A model generated the notes under the pieces. The model was not told the origin of the DNA and searched no databases. It was given only the letters and a program-made list of their open reading frames with translations. From assembly GCF_022879595.1 (NCBI RefSeq), contig NZ_CP084265.1, forward strand, positions 2,170,001 through 2,234,000: 64,000 bases of DNA, given 5' to 3'. The position numbers and the translations under genes were made by a program. This document shows, piece by piece, positions 37,615 through 46,311 of this stretch. This stretch comes from Caballeronia sp. Lep1P3 (GTDB lineage Bacteria; Pseudomonadota; Gammaproteobacteria; Burkholderiales; Burkholderiaceae). Positions within the stretch are counted from its first letter, which is position 1. Each line of letters begins with the position of its first letter.

Positions 37615-38055
37615 ATGAAAGCCGCCGCGCTCATCGTTCGCCTTGCCTTGACAACCGGGCTTGCCGCCTTCGCCGCGCCCTCGCACGCGCGCGCGATCGA
37701 AGCGCAGCTCGACTGTCAGTCGAACGCGCACGACTTCATCGCGCCGCTTCAGCAGGACGGATTACTCGAGAGAAAGCCGATGCGCGTCGAGGCGAATTCG
37801 GTCAACGCGTTCAAGCCGGTCAAGGGCGCGACGCTCACGGCCTACGGCTTCAAGGTGTACGTGCTGGTCGCGTATGAGAAGAACGATCCGCTCTTTCGGC
37901 AGGGCAAAGGCGAGCCGATCGGCGATTCGGCCTACGGCGCGGTCGTCTGGGGCAGCGACGACGCCGTCGAAGAAAAGGTGCGCGAGGCGGGCAGCGACGC
38001 GGTCGTGCACCACGTCGCGCCCTTCATTACCGCGATCTTCTGCAAGCGCGACTAG
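37615..38055 (+). CDS. Exported protein of unknown function
   Basis: 146 residues from the ATG at 37615. A signal peptide with hydrophobic core LIVRLALTTGLAAFAAP is cut near SHARA. The mature part has two cysteines, one near each end (LDCQSN and IFCKRD), which could form a disulfide. The middle segment AVNAFK-like VNAFKPVKGATLTAYGFKVYVL is conserved-looking, but I cannot name a family. Its TAG stop lies in CTAG, which is also the stop of the convergent AEP aminotransferase gene. Confidence 0.8.
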   Translation: MKAAALIVRLALTTGLAAFAAPSHARAIEAQLDCQSNAHDFIAPLQQDGLLERKPMRVEANSVNAFKPVKGATLTAYGFKVYVLVAYEKNDPLFRQGKGEPIGDSAYGAVVWGSDDAVEEKVREAGSDAVVHHVAPFITAIFCKRD

Positions 38056-39116
38056 GCCAGCAATTGCGCCACCGACGCGACGAGGCGATCCATGTCGCTT
38101 GCGTCGAGCGCGCCCATCGTCGAAATGCGGAACAGCGTCTTCGACAAGCCGCCCTGACCTGCATAGATCACGAAGCCCTTCTGTTTCAGCGCGTCGTGCA
38201 GCGTCTCGTAGCCGACGCCCGCGGGCAGCCGGTATGCGCGCAGCACGACCGACGATTCTTCCGCCGGCAACGCGCTCTCGATGCCGAGCGCGGCGAATCC
38301 CGCGCGAACCTGCTCCGCGAGCGCCGCATAGCGCCGATGCCGCGCGCGCCAGCCGCCTTCGTCCTCGAATTCGCGCAGCGCCTCGACCAGCGCGTAGTAC
38401 GCGTGAACCGACGGCGTGAACGGCGTGTTGCGCTCGTCCTGCAGCTTCGCGAGCCGCGCGATGCCGAGGTAATACGTGCGGCTCGCGGCCTTCTGCAACG
38501 CGTCGCGCCGCGCGATCACGAAGGCCGCGCCCGGCACGCCGTGCAGACACTTGTTCGCCGTCGCCGCCGCCGCGACGATGCCGCCGCCATCGAAATCGAG
38601 CGCTTCCGCGCCGAAGCTGCTGACGGCATCGACGAGCAAGCCCACGCCGCGTTCCGCGCACGCGCGCGAGAGCGCATCGAGCGGATTCAGGCGGCCGGTC
38701 GTGGTTTCGTGATGAATCATCGCGACGTGCGTGAACGCCTTCCGGTCGATCAACGCGAGGATCGCATCGATGTCCGGCGCCTGCATCCAGTCGTATTTCG
38801 CGACTTCATGCTCGATGCCGTACTGCTTCGCGATCTGCGCGATGCGGTCGCCATACACGCCGTTTTCCACGACGAGCAGCCGCCCGCCTTCCGGCACGAT
38901 GCCCGCGACCATGCTTTCGACGGCGGCGGTGCCCGAGCCCGTCATCAGCACCGCGGTCCACTTCGCGGAATCGAGTTCGTAGGCCGCGACGAGGCGCGCT
39001 CTCGCTTCGTCCTGAAGGTCGAAGAACTCGGGTTCGCGGTGGCAGAGATCAGGCCGCAGAAGGCTGTTGCGCACGCGTTCGGTGAGCGTGACGGGACCGG
39101 GATTGAGCAGCAGCAT
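38052..39116 (-). CDS. 2-aminoethylphosphonate-type aminotransferase (PhnW-like, biosynthetic context)
   Basis: Class V PLP aminotransferase, 354 residues. The PLP lysine is Lys189 in TANKCLHGVPG, and LLVDAVSSFGA and LLNPGPVTLTERV are hallmarks of the AEP:pyruvate transaminase family. In degradative loci PhnW removes the amino group from AEP. Here it follows pepM and the decarboxylase, so it should run towards AEP (phosphonoacetaldehyde plus an amino donor). It is the last gene of the seven-gene operon. The ATG at 39116 overlaps the preceding stop (TGATG). Confidence 0.93.
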   Translation of the reverse strand: MLLLNPGPVTLTERVRNSLLRPDLCHREPEFFDLQDEARARLVAAYELDSAKWTAVLMTGSGTAAVESMVAGIVPEGGRLLVVENGVYGDRIAQIAKQYGIEHEVAKYDWMQAPDIDAILALIDRKAFTHVAMIHHETTTGRLNPLDALSRACAERGVGLLVDAVSSFGAEALDFDGGGIVAAAATANKCLHGVPGAAFVIARRDALQKAASRTYYLGIARLAKLQDERNTPFTPSVHAYYALVEALREFEDEGGWRARHRRYAALAEQVRAGFAALGIESALPAEESSVVLRAYRLPAGVGYETLHDALKQKGFVIYAGQGGLSKTLFRISTMGALDASDMDRLVASVAQLLA

Positions 39117-40273
39117 CAGCGTTCTCCGATGTGTCGTTGCAGGCGCGCGCGCACGTCTTCCGGCGTGATTTTCGGGCGCGGCAGGTCGGCGGGCGTGCCG
39201 GTCCTGATCGACAGACGCGCGAAACGCGCGCCTTCCACGCCGCGCGCTTCGAAGAGACGATCGATCACGCCGATGTCGTCGCCATCGAGCGCGAGCGCGT
39301 ACCCGCACGCCGACGCCACGGACGCGAAATCGACGCCGCGCGAGACGGTCGCCTGTCCGCCGGTCGATTCGTGCGCGCCGTTGTCGAGCAGCAGATGAAC
39401 GAGGTTCGACGGGCCATAAGCGCCGAGCGTCGAGAACACGCCCATGCGCATCAATGCGGCGCCGTCGCCATCGAGCGCGACGACGGTCAGATCAGGCCGC
39501 GAGAGCGCGAGGCCGAGCGCCATCGGCGTGACGCAGCCCATCGAGCCGACGAGATAAAGCTGATTCTCGCGATCGTCGATGGCGTAGAGTTCGCGTCCGC
39601 AGAAGCCCGTCGATGCGAGCACGACCGTCAAATCCTTCGGCGTCCGGGCGATCACGCGTTCGAGCGCATCGTGCCGCGTCACGCGCTCGCCCGCGAATCG
39701 CGCGACTCGCGCCGCTTCGTTCGACGAACGCACGCCCGAAAGCCCGGTCTTCTTCAGCGCGTAGGGCGCGACGCTGCCCTTTTGCATGACGAGCGCATAC
39801 GGGCGGCCGGTGCTGTCCATGTAGTGCGTCGCGCGATCGAGCGCCCGACCGATGGCCGCGCTCTCCGTCGGAAACAGCTCCCACGGAACGTCCATCGTGT
39901 CGAGCATCTTCGGCGTGATCGGGCCCATCAGCGCGTGCTGCGGTTCATCGGCGACGCCCGGCTGACCGCGCCACGTCACGATCAGAAGCTGCGGCAGGCG
40001 AAACGTCCAGGTCAGCGACGTGAGCGGGCTCACCGCATTGCCGAGGCCGGAGTTCTGCATCATCGCGATGCCGCGGCGCTTGCCACTGCCTCCCAATGCG
40101 ACGCCTGCAATGAGCGCGACGGCATCGCCTTCATTGGCCGCCGACACGTAATGCAGCGATTCGTCCTGCAGCACGTAGTTGATGAACGGCGTGAGAAACG
40201 AGCACGGCACGCCCGCATACCAGTCGAAACCGCGCGAGCGCGCCGCTTCGACGAATTCGGCGGCTTCAATCAC
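39116..40273 (-). CDS. Phosphonopyruvate decarboxylase
   Basis: Thiamine-pyrophosphate enzyme that turns phosphonopyruvate into phosphonoacetaldehyde and pulls the unfavourable PEP mutase reaction forward; 385 residues. The start is a GTG at 40273 that overlaps the end of the pepM gene by eight bases. The N-terminal [16 protein letters not shown] and [14 protein letters not shown] hold the catalytic glutamate. MMQNSGLGN is next, and the C-terminal [12 protein letters not shown] with [14 protein letters not shown] binds TPP-Mg. These features match Ppd/AepY/Fom2-type enzymes. Confidence 0.94.
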   Translation of the reverse strand: MIEAAEFVEAARSRGFDWYAGVPCSFLTPFINYVLQDESLHYVSAANEGDAVALIAGVALGGSGKRRGIAMMQNSGLGNAVSPLTSLTWTFRLPQLLIVTWRGQPGVADEPQHALMGPITPKMLDTMDVPWELFPTESAAIGRALDRATHYMDSTGRPYALVMQKGSVAPYALKKTGLSGVRSSNEAARVARFAGERVTRHDALERVIARTPKDLTVVLASTGFCGRELYAIDDRENQLYLVGSMGCVTPMALGLALSRPDLTVVALDGDGAALMRMGVFSTLGAYGPSNLVHLLLDNGAHESTGGQATVSRGVDFASVASACGYALALDGDDIGVIDRLFEARGVEGARFARLSIRTGTPADLPRPKITPEDVRARLQRHIGER

Positions 40274-41954
40274 GCGCGCTCTCCGTTCCGATCGGCGTTT
40301 GGCCGTGCGCGAAATCGCCCGCGCGGCGGAAGTCGTCGAGATCGTTCACGCCGCGCCAGTGTCCGTGCACGTATTGCACTTCGATCTTCTCGCCCGCCGC
40401 GACGAGCGCGTTGAGCAACGCGGCCATGTCGAGCGTGTCGAAGTCCGGCCGCTGCCCAAGCTGCGCGAGCGCGGCGAGAAGCCGCTCGCGCGCGGCGGCG
40501 CGCACGTTGATGAGACCCATCCAGCGGCCCTGCGGCGCGCGTCCTTCGGCGAGCGTTTGCCCCGCGCCGACGACGCTTGCGAGCCACACCTTCTGCCCGA
40601 AGAGCGCGCGGTCGTCGGCATTCGAGCAATAGGCGAAATCGGTGGCGGAAGCGCCCGCTTGCGGCGCCTGCGACGAATCGACCACGACGCAGAAATCGCT
40701 TTCGGATTCCACGAGATCGCGCAGGATGTAGCTGCGAAACAGCAAGTCGCCGTAGGAGAGAACCGTATCGCCGGCGATGTGTTTCGCCGCGCACGCGAGC
40801 GACGCGAGTTCGCCAGTGGATTCGTGCTTCTCGTTGACGACGAGGCGCACGCCGGACGTATCGATCGCGTCGGCGCGATAACCGCCGACCACGGTGATGT
40901 CGTTGATGCCTTCCTTCTTGAACGCCTCGACGAGATGGCGCAGGAGCGGCTTGCCCGCGACCGGCAGCATCACCTTCGGACGATCCGCCGTCAGCACCTC
41001 CAGCCCCGCGCCGCGGCTCGCCGCGAGCACGACCGCGCTGCGCTTCTCGTTCGCCGCCGTCAGATAGATGTTTTCGGCGGCCGAGTATTCGTCGGCGTCC
41101 TGCAGGCGGAAAATCTCGTTCACCGGCGCGATGCGGTCTTCCACGTTGACGAGCGTCTCGCTGTCGTGAATTTCCTTCGCGATCGCCTGCATCGCCGAAA
41201 CCGAGCCGCGAATCAGGTGATTCGCCCAGATCACGCAACTGATGCCCGCCTGACGGAACACGTCGGTCGGCGTGCTGTAGTACTTCGTCGGCACGATGAC
41301 GAGTGGCCCGCGCCCCGCCCATTCGCGCGCGAACGTGAGGATTTCGTCCGGCTTCGAGAGCTTGCTGTGGATCAGGATGGCGTCCGCGCCCGCCTGACGG
41401 TAGGCTTCCGCGCGCTTGAGCGCCTCTTCCATGCCCCAGCCGGCGATCAGCGCTTCCACGCGCGCGACGATCGAGAAATTGGGATCGCTCTGCGAATCCT
41501 TGCCCGCCTTGATCTTGCCGCAGAATTCGTCCATGTCGGCAAGCGGCTGCGCTTCGCCGTTGATAAAGCTGTTGGTCTTCGGAAACTGCTTGTCCTCGAT
41601 GCACACGCCCGCGATGCCGCGCTGCTCCAGCTTTCTCACGAGCCGCCGCACGTTGTTGAAGTTGCCGTAGCCGGTGTCGCCGTCGAGCAGGATCGGAAGA
41701 TCGCTCGCGTCGGCCATGAATTCGAGGTTGTCGACGACTTGCGTCCAGCTCGCCTCGTTGTTGTCGCGCACGCCGAATTGCGCGGAAATCGAGAGGCCCG
41801 AGCCCCAGATCGCCTTGAAGCCCGCTTCCTTCACGATGCGCGCGGAAATGCCGTTGTGCGCTTCCATCAGGAATTCGAGGCGGTTGCTTTGCAGCATTTC
41901 GCGCAGGCGCAGCGTGCGCGAGTAGCCGACGGGAAGTTGCGTGAGTGCGTTCAT
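40266..41954 (-). CDS. Phosphoenolpyruvate mutase fused to a nucleotidyltransferase domain
   Basis: 562 residues from the ATG at 41954. Residues 1-300 are PEP mutase (PepM), which forms the carbon-phosphorus bond. DGDTGYGN is at 91-98 and the signature [11 protein letters not shown] at 120-130, where the K-N-S separates mutases from isocitrate-lyase-like homologues. Residues 306-562 are a sugar-nucleotide-type nucleotidyltransferase with [15 protein letters not shown] and YGDLL. PepM fused to such a domain is known in phosphonate loci, where the domain (PntC type) activates AEP with CTP. The nucleotide loop here reads LAASRGAGL instead of the usual LAAGxGxRL, so its activity is uncertain. The gene overlaps both neighbours. 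Confidence 0.95.
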   Translation of the reverse strand: MNALTQLPVGYSRTLRLREMLQSNRLEFLMEAHNGISARIVKEAGFKAIWGSGLSISAQFGVRDNNEASWTQVVDNLEFMADASDLPILLDGDTGYGNFNNVRRLVRKLEQRGIAGVCIEDKQFPKTNSFINGEAQPLADMDEFCGKIKAGKDSQSDPNFSIVARVEALIAGWGMEEALKRAEAYRQAGADAILIHSKLSKPDEILTFAREWAGRGPLVIVPTKYYSTPTDVFRQAGISCVIWANHLIRGSVSAMQAIAKEIHDSETLVNVEDRIAPVNEIFRLQDADEYSAAENIYLTAANEKRSAVVLAASRGAGLEVLTADRPKVMLPVAGKPLLRHLVEAFKKEGINDITVVGGYRADAIDTSGVRLVVNEKHESTGELASLACAAKHIAGDTVLSYGDLLFRSYILRDLVESESDFCVVVDSSQAPQAGASATDFAYCSNADDRALFGQKVWLASVVGAGQTLAEGRAPQGRWMGLINVRAAARERLLAALAQLGQRPDFDTLDMAALLNALVAAGEKIEVQYVHGHWRGVNDLDDFRRAGDFAHGQTPIGTESARD

Positions 41955-42727
41955 TGTTGCGATGCTCCTGCGAACTGACGCAGCGCATGCAATTGCGGCA
42001 GCACTTCGTCGGCCGCGCGCGTCACGTCGTTCTGAAAGTCGATTTCGATCCACGGTGCGCCGGTCACGTCGGCGATATCGAACACGTGGCCCTTTTCCAG
42101 CAACAGGTCGCGCACCGCTTCTTCGTGCGGCATCTTGGCGCGCCCCGTTTGCACGTAATCCGCGACGATATCGGCAAGACGCGCGGCCGTCTTTTCGTCG
42201 AAGCGAAAGAAGCCGACCGATTCGCCGATGGTGTCGAACTTCAGACCTGCCGCGACCTGCTTGCGCAATTCGACCGGCACGCCGTTCTCGACGCACAGTT
42301 TCACCGGCTCGTCGCCGGCTTCGAAGTCGCGGTCGATCAGAAGCCGGTTCACGGCGCCGCCCGCAACCAGCGGCTCGATGATGCGCTCGTCGTACAGCAC
42401 GTCGGCGTCCATCAGGAGCACGTCGCCGCCGCGCGTCATCGCATCGCGCGCGGTATGCACGGACAGCACGCTGCCGAGCGTGAATTCGTCGTTCACGACG
42501 ATCTCGCTCTTCGGCTTCCAGTCGATCGACGCGAGTTCCGCTTCGATCTGCTCGTGCTTGAAGCCGGTCACGAAGACGATTTCATCGACGCCGGCGGCCT
42601 TCAGGAAATGCAGATGACGCTCGAGCAGCGAAGCGTCGCCGAAGCGCAGCAGGCATTTGGGCTTTTGCTGGCCTTCGGGCTGAACGAGGCGCAAACCCAT
42701 CCCGGCCGCAAGAATAATTGCGCGCAT
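41951..42727 (-). CDS. Stand-alone nucleotidyltransferase (LicC/PntC-like)
   Basis: 258-residue NTP transferase. The nucleotide-binding loop is intact: LAAGMGLRL at residues 6-14 and KPKCLL at 22-27. A DAD metal motif follows in [10 protein letters not shown], and the late acidic segment [10 protein letters not shown] matches the metal-binding end of the family. Choline-phosphate and phosphonate cytidylyltransferases belong here. It probably makes a CMP-activated head group such as CMP-AEP. It is coupled to the PepM fusion gene (ATGA overlap), so the operon carries two nucleotidyltransferase domains. Confidence 0.88.
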   Translation of the reverse strand: MRAIILAAGMGLRLVQPEGQQKPKCLLRFGDASLLERHLHFLKAAGVDEIVFVTGFKHEQIEAELASIDWKPKSEIVVNDEFTLGSVLSVHTARDAMTRGGDVLLMDADVLYDERIIEPLVAGGAVNRLLIDRDFEAGDEPVKLCVENGVPVELRKQVAAGLKFDTIGESVGFFRFDEKTAARLADIVADYVQTGRAKMPHEEAVRDLLLEKGHVFDIADVTGAPWIEIDFQNDVTRAADEVLPQLHALRQFAGASQQ

Positions 42728-42752
42728 GGTTGTTTTTCCCTTCGAGGGTGTA

Positions 42753-43769
42753 TCAGTCGATTTCCGGCACGCGCGCGAGACGACGGCGCTGCCAGCCTTT
42801 TTCAACGAAATGCAGATAGACGATGCCCGGCACGCCGAGCAGCAGTTCGCGGGCGCGCTTCGCGAGCGACAACGCGAGCGCCGCTTCCGGAGGCAAGCCG
42901 ACGAGCCGCGCGAGCAGCAGATAGCCGCCCTCCTGCACGCCGAGCGATCCGGGAATCGCGAAAGCCGCGCCGCGAATCGCCTGGCCGAGACTTTCGAGCA
43001 ACAGCGCTTCCGTCCATCCGACCGGATGCCCGAGCACATTCAGCGCGAGCCAGACTTCGCCCGTGCCGACGATCCATCCGACGAGACTCAGGCCGAAGCT
43101 CGCCGCCACTTTGCCGCGTTCGCGATACAGCGCGTGCACGGCGGTATCGACGGCTTCGGCGCGCGTGACGAGCGAGGACCAGTCGCGCTTTTTCGAGAAG
43201 CGCGCGGCGACGCCGGATGCAAAGCGCATCGCGCGGCCGAACAGACCGCGCCGCTGCGCGAGATAGAAGCCGAAGATCATTGCGCCGATCACGCCGACGA
43301 CCGCGAGCACCGCGATCGCCACGACCGTCGACGAGCCGCCCGCCGCGTAGTCCGTGAGCAGCACGACGCCCGTGAGCGCGAAGAGCAGTTGCGCGACGGT
43401 CTGCATCGTCGTGCTGACGGTGATGACGGCGGCGGCGTCGCGCGCGCGCATGCCGCGCTGCGAAAGATGGCGGACCATCAGCATCGGCCCGCCGATTTGT
43501 CCGGCGGGCATGAGGCTATTTACCGATTCGCCCGCCCAGCGCGCGAGCAGCGCATCGCGCAGCGTGACATCGCGTTCGCGGCGCGCGAAGAGCACGCTGA
43601 TGGCGGCGGCGTCGAGCAGAAGCGGCGCGAAGTGGAACGCCGCGACCGCGAGCAGGCCCCAGCCCGCGGCGGCGAGCGTCGATACGACCGAGCCGAAGCC
43701 TTGCCAGCCGAGCAGCGCGATGAAGAGCACCACGCCGACCGACAGCAGCAACGTACCGGCGCGGCTCAT
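42753..43769 (-). CDS. Flippase-like membrane protein (lysylphosphatidylglycerol synthase TM-region family)
   Basis: 338 residues with about eight hydrophobic segments, the family of the membrane domain of MprF and of YbhN. ARWAGESVNSLMPAGQIGGP near the first third and the late FAIPGSLGVQEGGYLLLAR are the conserved parts. Such proteins often accompany lipid- or polyprenyl-linked head-group pathways and are thought to move lipids across the membrane. In this operon it could flip the phosphonolipid. Start and stop overlap or abut neighbours (ATGA with the oxygenase; 25 bases to the nucleotidyltransferase). Confidence 0.85.
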   Translation of the reverse strand: MSRAGTLLLSVGVVLFIALLGWQGFGSVVSTLAAAGWGLLAVAAFHFAPLLLDAAAISVLFARRERDVTLRDALLARWAGESVNSLMPAGQIGGPMLMVRHLSQRGMRARDAAAVITVSTTMQTVAQLLFALTGVVLLTDYAAGGSSTVVAIAVLAVVGVIGAMIFGFYLAQRRGLFGRAMRFASGVAARFSKKRDWSSLVTRAEAVDTAVHALYRERGKVAASFGLSLVGWIVGTGEVWLALNVLGHPVGWTEALLLESLGQAIRGAAFAIPGSLGVQEGGYLLLARLVGLPPEAALALSLAKRARELLLGVPGIVYLHFVEKGWQRRRLARVPEID

Positions 43770-44569
43770 GCCTGTCCGTTCTTGCCGCCTTTGCGGCGAA
43801 AGACCTGCCTGAAGCCGAAGTAGGCGATCGAATCCTTCATGTTCGAGATAAAGCGCTGGAACGGCCGCATGTCGGGGTTCGTCACGTACTCGAACGTGAG
43901 CGACACGCGCATCTCGTTTTCGCCCAACGGCGTCACGCGGTGGCGCAGTTTGTCGCCGTCGAAAAACACCAGCGCGCCCGGCGGATACTGCACCGACCCC
44001 GGCTCGGCCGGCACGTTCGGCGTGCGCGTGTGCAGTTCGTAGTCGAGCCGGCAGGAGGAATCGTCGACGACGCCGAGCAGCATCGTGTAGCGGCGGCCGT
44101 TGTAATACGACGTGTCGTAATGCCAGCCGATGTGGTCGCCGGGACGCGTGTAGAAATAGAGCGCGTAGGCGTGCGGATCGTCTTCGGGCGAAAGCTGCAG
44201 CTTGTCGCCGCTGATCGCTTCGAGCCACTTGATGAGCGCTTCCGAGCGATACAGATCCGCGATGAACGGCGCGAGCTTGTCGAGCGTGTGGCGGCTCACG
44301 CTGCCGCCCGCTTTGTGCCCCGGCAGATAGTTGCGGTTGACGGCAGGCGTCACCGCGTGGACCGCCGCGATCAGGCGCTCGGTGAATTCGCGCGGAAGGA
44401 AGTCGTCGAGATAGAGAAAGGAGCCTTGCTTCTCGTAGTCGCCGTGGAGCTTGGGCGTTGGCAGCGTGGCGAAGCGTGCGCCGAGCGTCGCGTCGATTTC
44501 GCGCGGCGACGGACGCGTCGACGTGCTTGCCCGAGGAAGGTCGTTGACCGGAATTGCCGTATCGCTCAT
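43766..44569 (-). CDS. 2-oxoglutarate/Fe(II)-dependent oxygenase in the phosphonate operon
   Basis: 267 residues. The iron ligands are His150, Asp152 and His210 (IGWHYDTSYY, LRHRVTPLG), and Arg221 in MRVSLTFEY would bind 2-oxoglutarate. The aspartate is retained, so it should be a hydroxylase and not a halogenase. YALYFYTRPGDHIGWHYD and the downstream strand pattern resemble the prolyl-4-hydroxylase-like group. The C-terminus has MRPFQRFISNMKDSIAYFG. In this operon the likeliest targets are the AEP head group (for example at C1) or the lipid. This is inference; the family alone does not show the substrate. Confidence 0.85.
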   Translation of the reverse strand: MSDTAIPVNDLPRASTSTRPSPREIDATLGARFATLPTPKLHGDYEKQGSFLYLDDFLPREFTERLIAAVHAVTPAVNRNYLPGHKAGGSVSRHTLDKLAPFIADLYRSEALIKWLEAISGDKLQLSPEDDPHAYALYFYTRPGDHIGWHYDTSYYNGRRYTMLLGVVDDSSCRLDYELHTRTPNVPAEPGSVQYPPGALVFFDGDKLRHRVTPLGENEMRVSLTFEYVTNPDMRPFQRFISNMKDSIAYFGFRQVFRRKGGKNGQA

Positions 44570-45300
44570 CTCACCGCCTGAAAATCGTTGCCGTCCTTGC
44601 CGCGCGCGGTCTGCGCCGTGTTCATCGTTTGGTTCATCATGCTTTTCGCCACTTCCTCGCGCACGCGCCGCAGAACGCGCCGGTAATCCAGCACCACGTA
44701 GAGCGCGAACAAGGGCGCGCCGATGGCCGCCGCGACGAGAAACGGCGTCATGCCGTTCAGCACGGTCACGAGCGGCAGCAGATACAGCACGTCTTCGGTT
44801 TCGAAGCCGCCCATCGAAGCCTGCTTGGTGCCGGACTTGCCGACCATCGACTCGATGCGCATGCGCAGGAAGAAAATCAGCGCGACGGCGACGCCCGCGA
44901 TGCCGCCGAGCCACTGCGCAGCCGCCGCGAACGACGGATGATGCGCCGCCACGTAAAAACCGATGCCGGCGAAGAGCAGCACGGTCACGAGCGCATCCGA
45001 CGCGAGGTCGTAGAAGTGCCCGATCTTGCTCGACTGACCGCTGATGCGCGCGAGCTCGCCGTCCGTGTGATCGACGAAATTGGACAGCGCGATCAGCAAC
45101 GCGCCGACGGTGCAAAGCCAGAATTCGCCGAGCGACAGATAGTACGCACCCGCCAGGCCGATGGCGAGGCGAACGGTCGTCAGATGGTTCGGCGTAATCG
45201 GGGTGCCGACGAGCGGCGTGACGAGGCGGCGGGCAAGCCGCGCGTCCCATGTGGCGGGCTCGGGAACGGCTTGCGGATGGGGCGGACACGGTTTTGTCAT
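44566..45300 (-). CDS. CDP-alcohol phosphatidyltransferase (candidate phosphonolipid synthase)
   Basis: 244-residue integral membrane enzyme. The full catalytic motif is present: Asp77, Asp80-Gly81, Ala84-Arg85, Gly94, Asp98 and Asp102 (in DHTDGELARI and GHFYDLASD). In this operon it should transfer a CMP-activated head group such as AEP to diacylglycerol or a similar acceptor (PntD-like), or accept CDP-lipid. The ATG at 45300 has no Shine-Dalgarno. A TATATT at 45308-45313 is so close that the mRNA may be nearly leaderless; an upstream in-frame start near 45405 is the alternative. It is the first gene of the operon. Confidence 0.87.
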   Translation of the reverse strand: MTKPCPPHPQAVPEPATWDARLARRLVTPLVGTPITPNHLTTVRLAIGLAGAYYLSLGEFWLCTVGALLIALSNFVDHTDGELARISGQSSKIGHFYDLASDALVTVLLFAGIGFYVAAHHPSFAAAAQWLGGIAGVAVALIFFLRMRIESMVGKSGTKQASMGGFETEDVLYLLPLVTVLNGMTPFLVAAAIGAPLFALYVVLDYRRVLRRVREEVAKSMMNQTMNTAQTARGKDGNDFQAVR

Positions 45301-45417
45301 GACCGCGAATATATCGCTAATTGCGGGGGGCTGCACATCGCGCGGCTGGCTCGCGGCGCGGCAAAACGACCCCGCGAGGCGCGCGGGCGAAGGCCCCGGC
45401 GCCATCGGCCGCGCGGT

Positions 45418-46140
45418 TCACTCGGCCGTCTTCGGCTGCGCCGCCGCGCCCGGATTCGTACCGAGCGATGCCGCCGTTTCGTTGCCGACGCCGCCCGTCT
45501 TGTCGAGGGGCAGCGTCACCGTGCGCACCGTGCCGTTGCCGAGCGGAAAGTCCGCGAGCGCGCTGCGCGCGAGATACGGCATCGCGCGATAAAGCGACGC
45601 GTCTTCCGTCGAATTCACGGCGCTCACCTTGTAGACCTCGCGGCCGGTCGCGCGCTCGGTCATGCGAATCTGCAGCGCGTGAACGTAGATCGGGTAGCTC
45701 TGATCGACGTAGCCCGCCGGCATCCACGGACCGTATGGGCCGATCCCGCCCCACGGCCCCCAGAACGGGCGGCCGTAGTAGCCGTACATCGGCCAGGGAT
45801 CGTAATAGACCGGCTGGCGCACGGTCATGATGTCGCCGCGAACCGAATACGCGAGCGCGACTTCATAGCGCGCGCTCGCCGGCGGCGCCTGTCTGAACGC
45901 GTACTTCGCCAGTTCGCTCGCGACGAGGGTTTCGTAAGTCGTCTGCTCAATGCTGTTTTGCTGCTCGTCGCGGCGCGTGAAAGCGTAAGTGCGCGTGGCG
46001 TCGCTGCCGGACCAGTCGGAGAAGGCCGTCACCTGCGTCTGCACGTAAGTCGTGCAGCCAGCGAGCCACAGCGCGCCGAGCATGCAAACCGCTGCGCGGA
46101 GCGCGCGGCATCGAAAGATGGAAAGCGTCGGGAAGTTCAT
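45418..46140 (-). CDS. DUF4136 family lipoprotein
   Basis: 240 residues from the ATG at 46140, chosen because GAGG lies six bases upstream; in-frame starts at 46146 and 46152 are also open. The signal peptide ends in a lipobox LAGC followed by TTYVQTQVTAF. The DUF4136 core continues to about residue 180, with an aromatic insert containing MYGYYGRPFWGPWGG. It is probably an outer-membrane lipoprotein of unknown function. It lies 117 bases upstream of the phosphonate operon in the same direction, without a clear terminator between. Confidence 0.88.
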   Translation of the reverse strand: MNFPTLSIFRCRALRAAVCMLGALWLAGCTTYVQTQVTAFSDWSGSDATRTYAFTRRDEQQNSIEQTTYETLVASELAKYAFRQAPPASARYEVALAYSVRGDIMTVRQPVYYDPWPMYGYYGRPFWGPWGGIGPYGPWMPAGYVDQSYPIYVHALQIRMTERATGREVYKVSAVNSTEDASLYRAMPYLARSALADFPLGNGTVRTVTLPLDKTGGVGNETAASLGTNPGAAAQPKTAE

Positions 46141-46311
46141 CGTCATCCTCACTGCGTTCGCCGCTCTTTTCAGTTATAGATAGCGCCGAGTACGCCAGGC
46201 TCACGATCCGCAAGCGTTTTGTACAATGGTTCGACCTGCCGCGCCCGCATTCGTTGCCTGAGCCCACGCAACGAATGCCACGCGCCGCCAATCCACTTCG
46301 AAGATCCCGCC

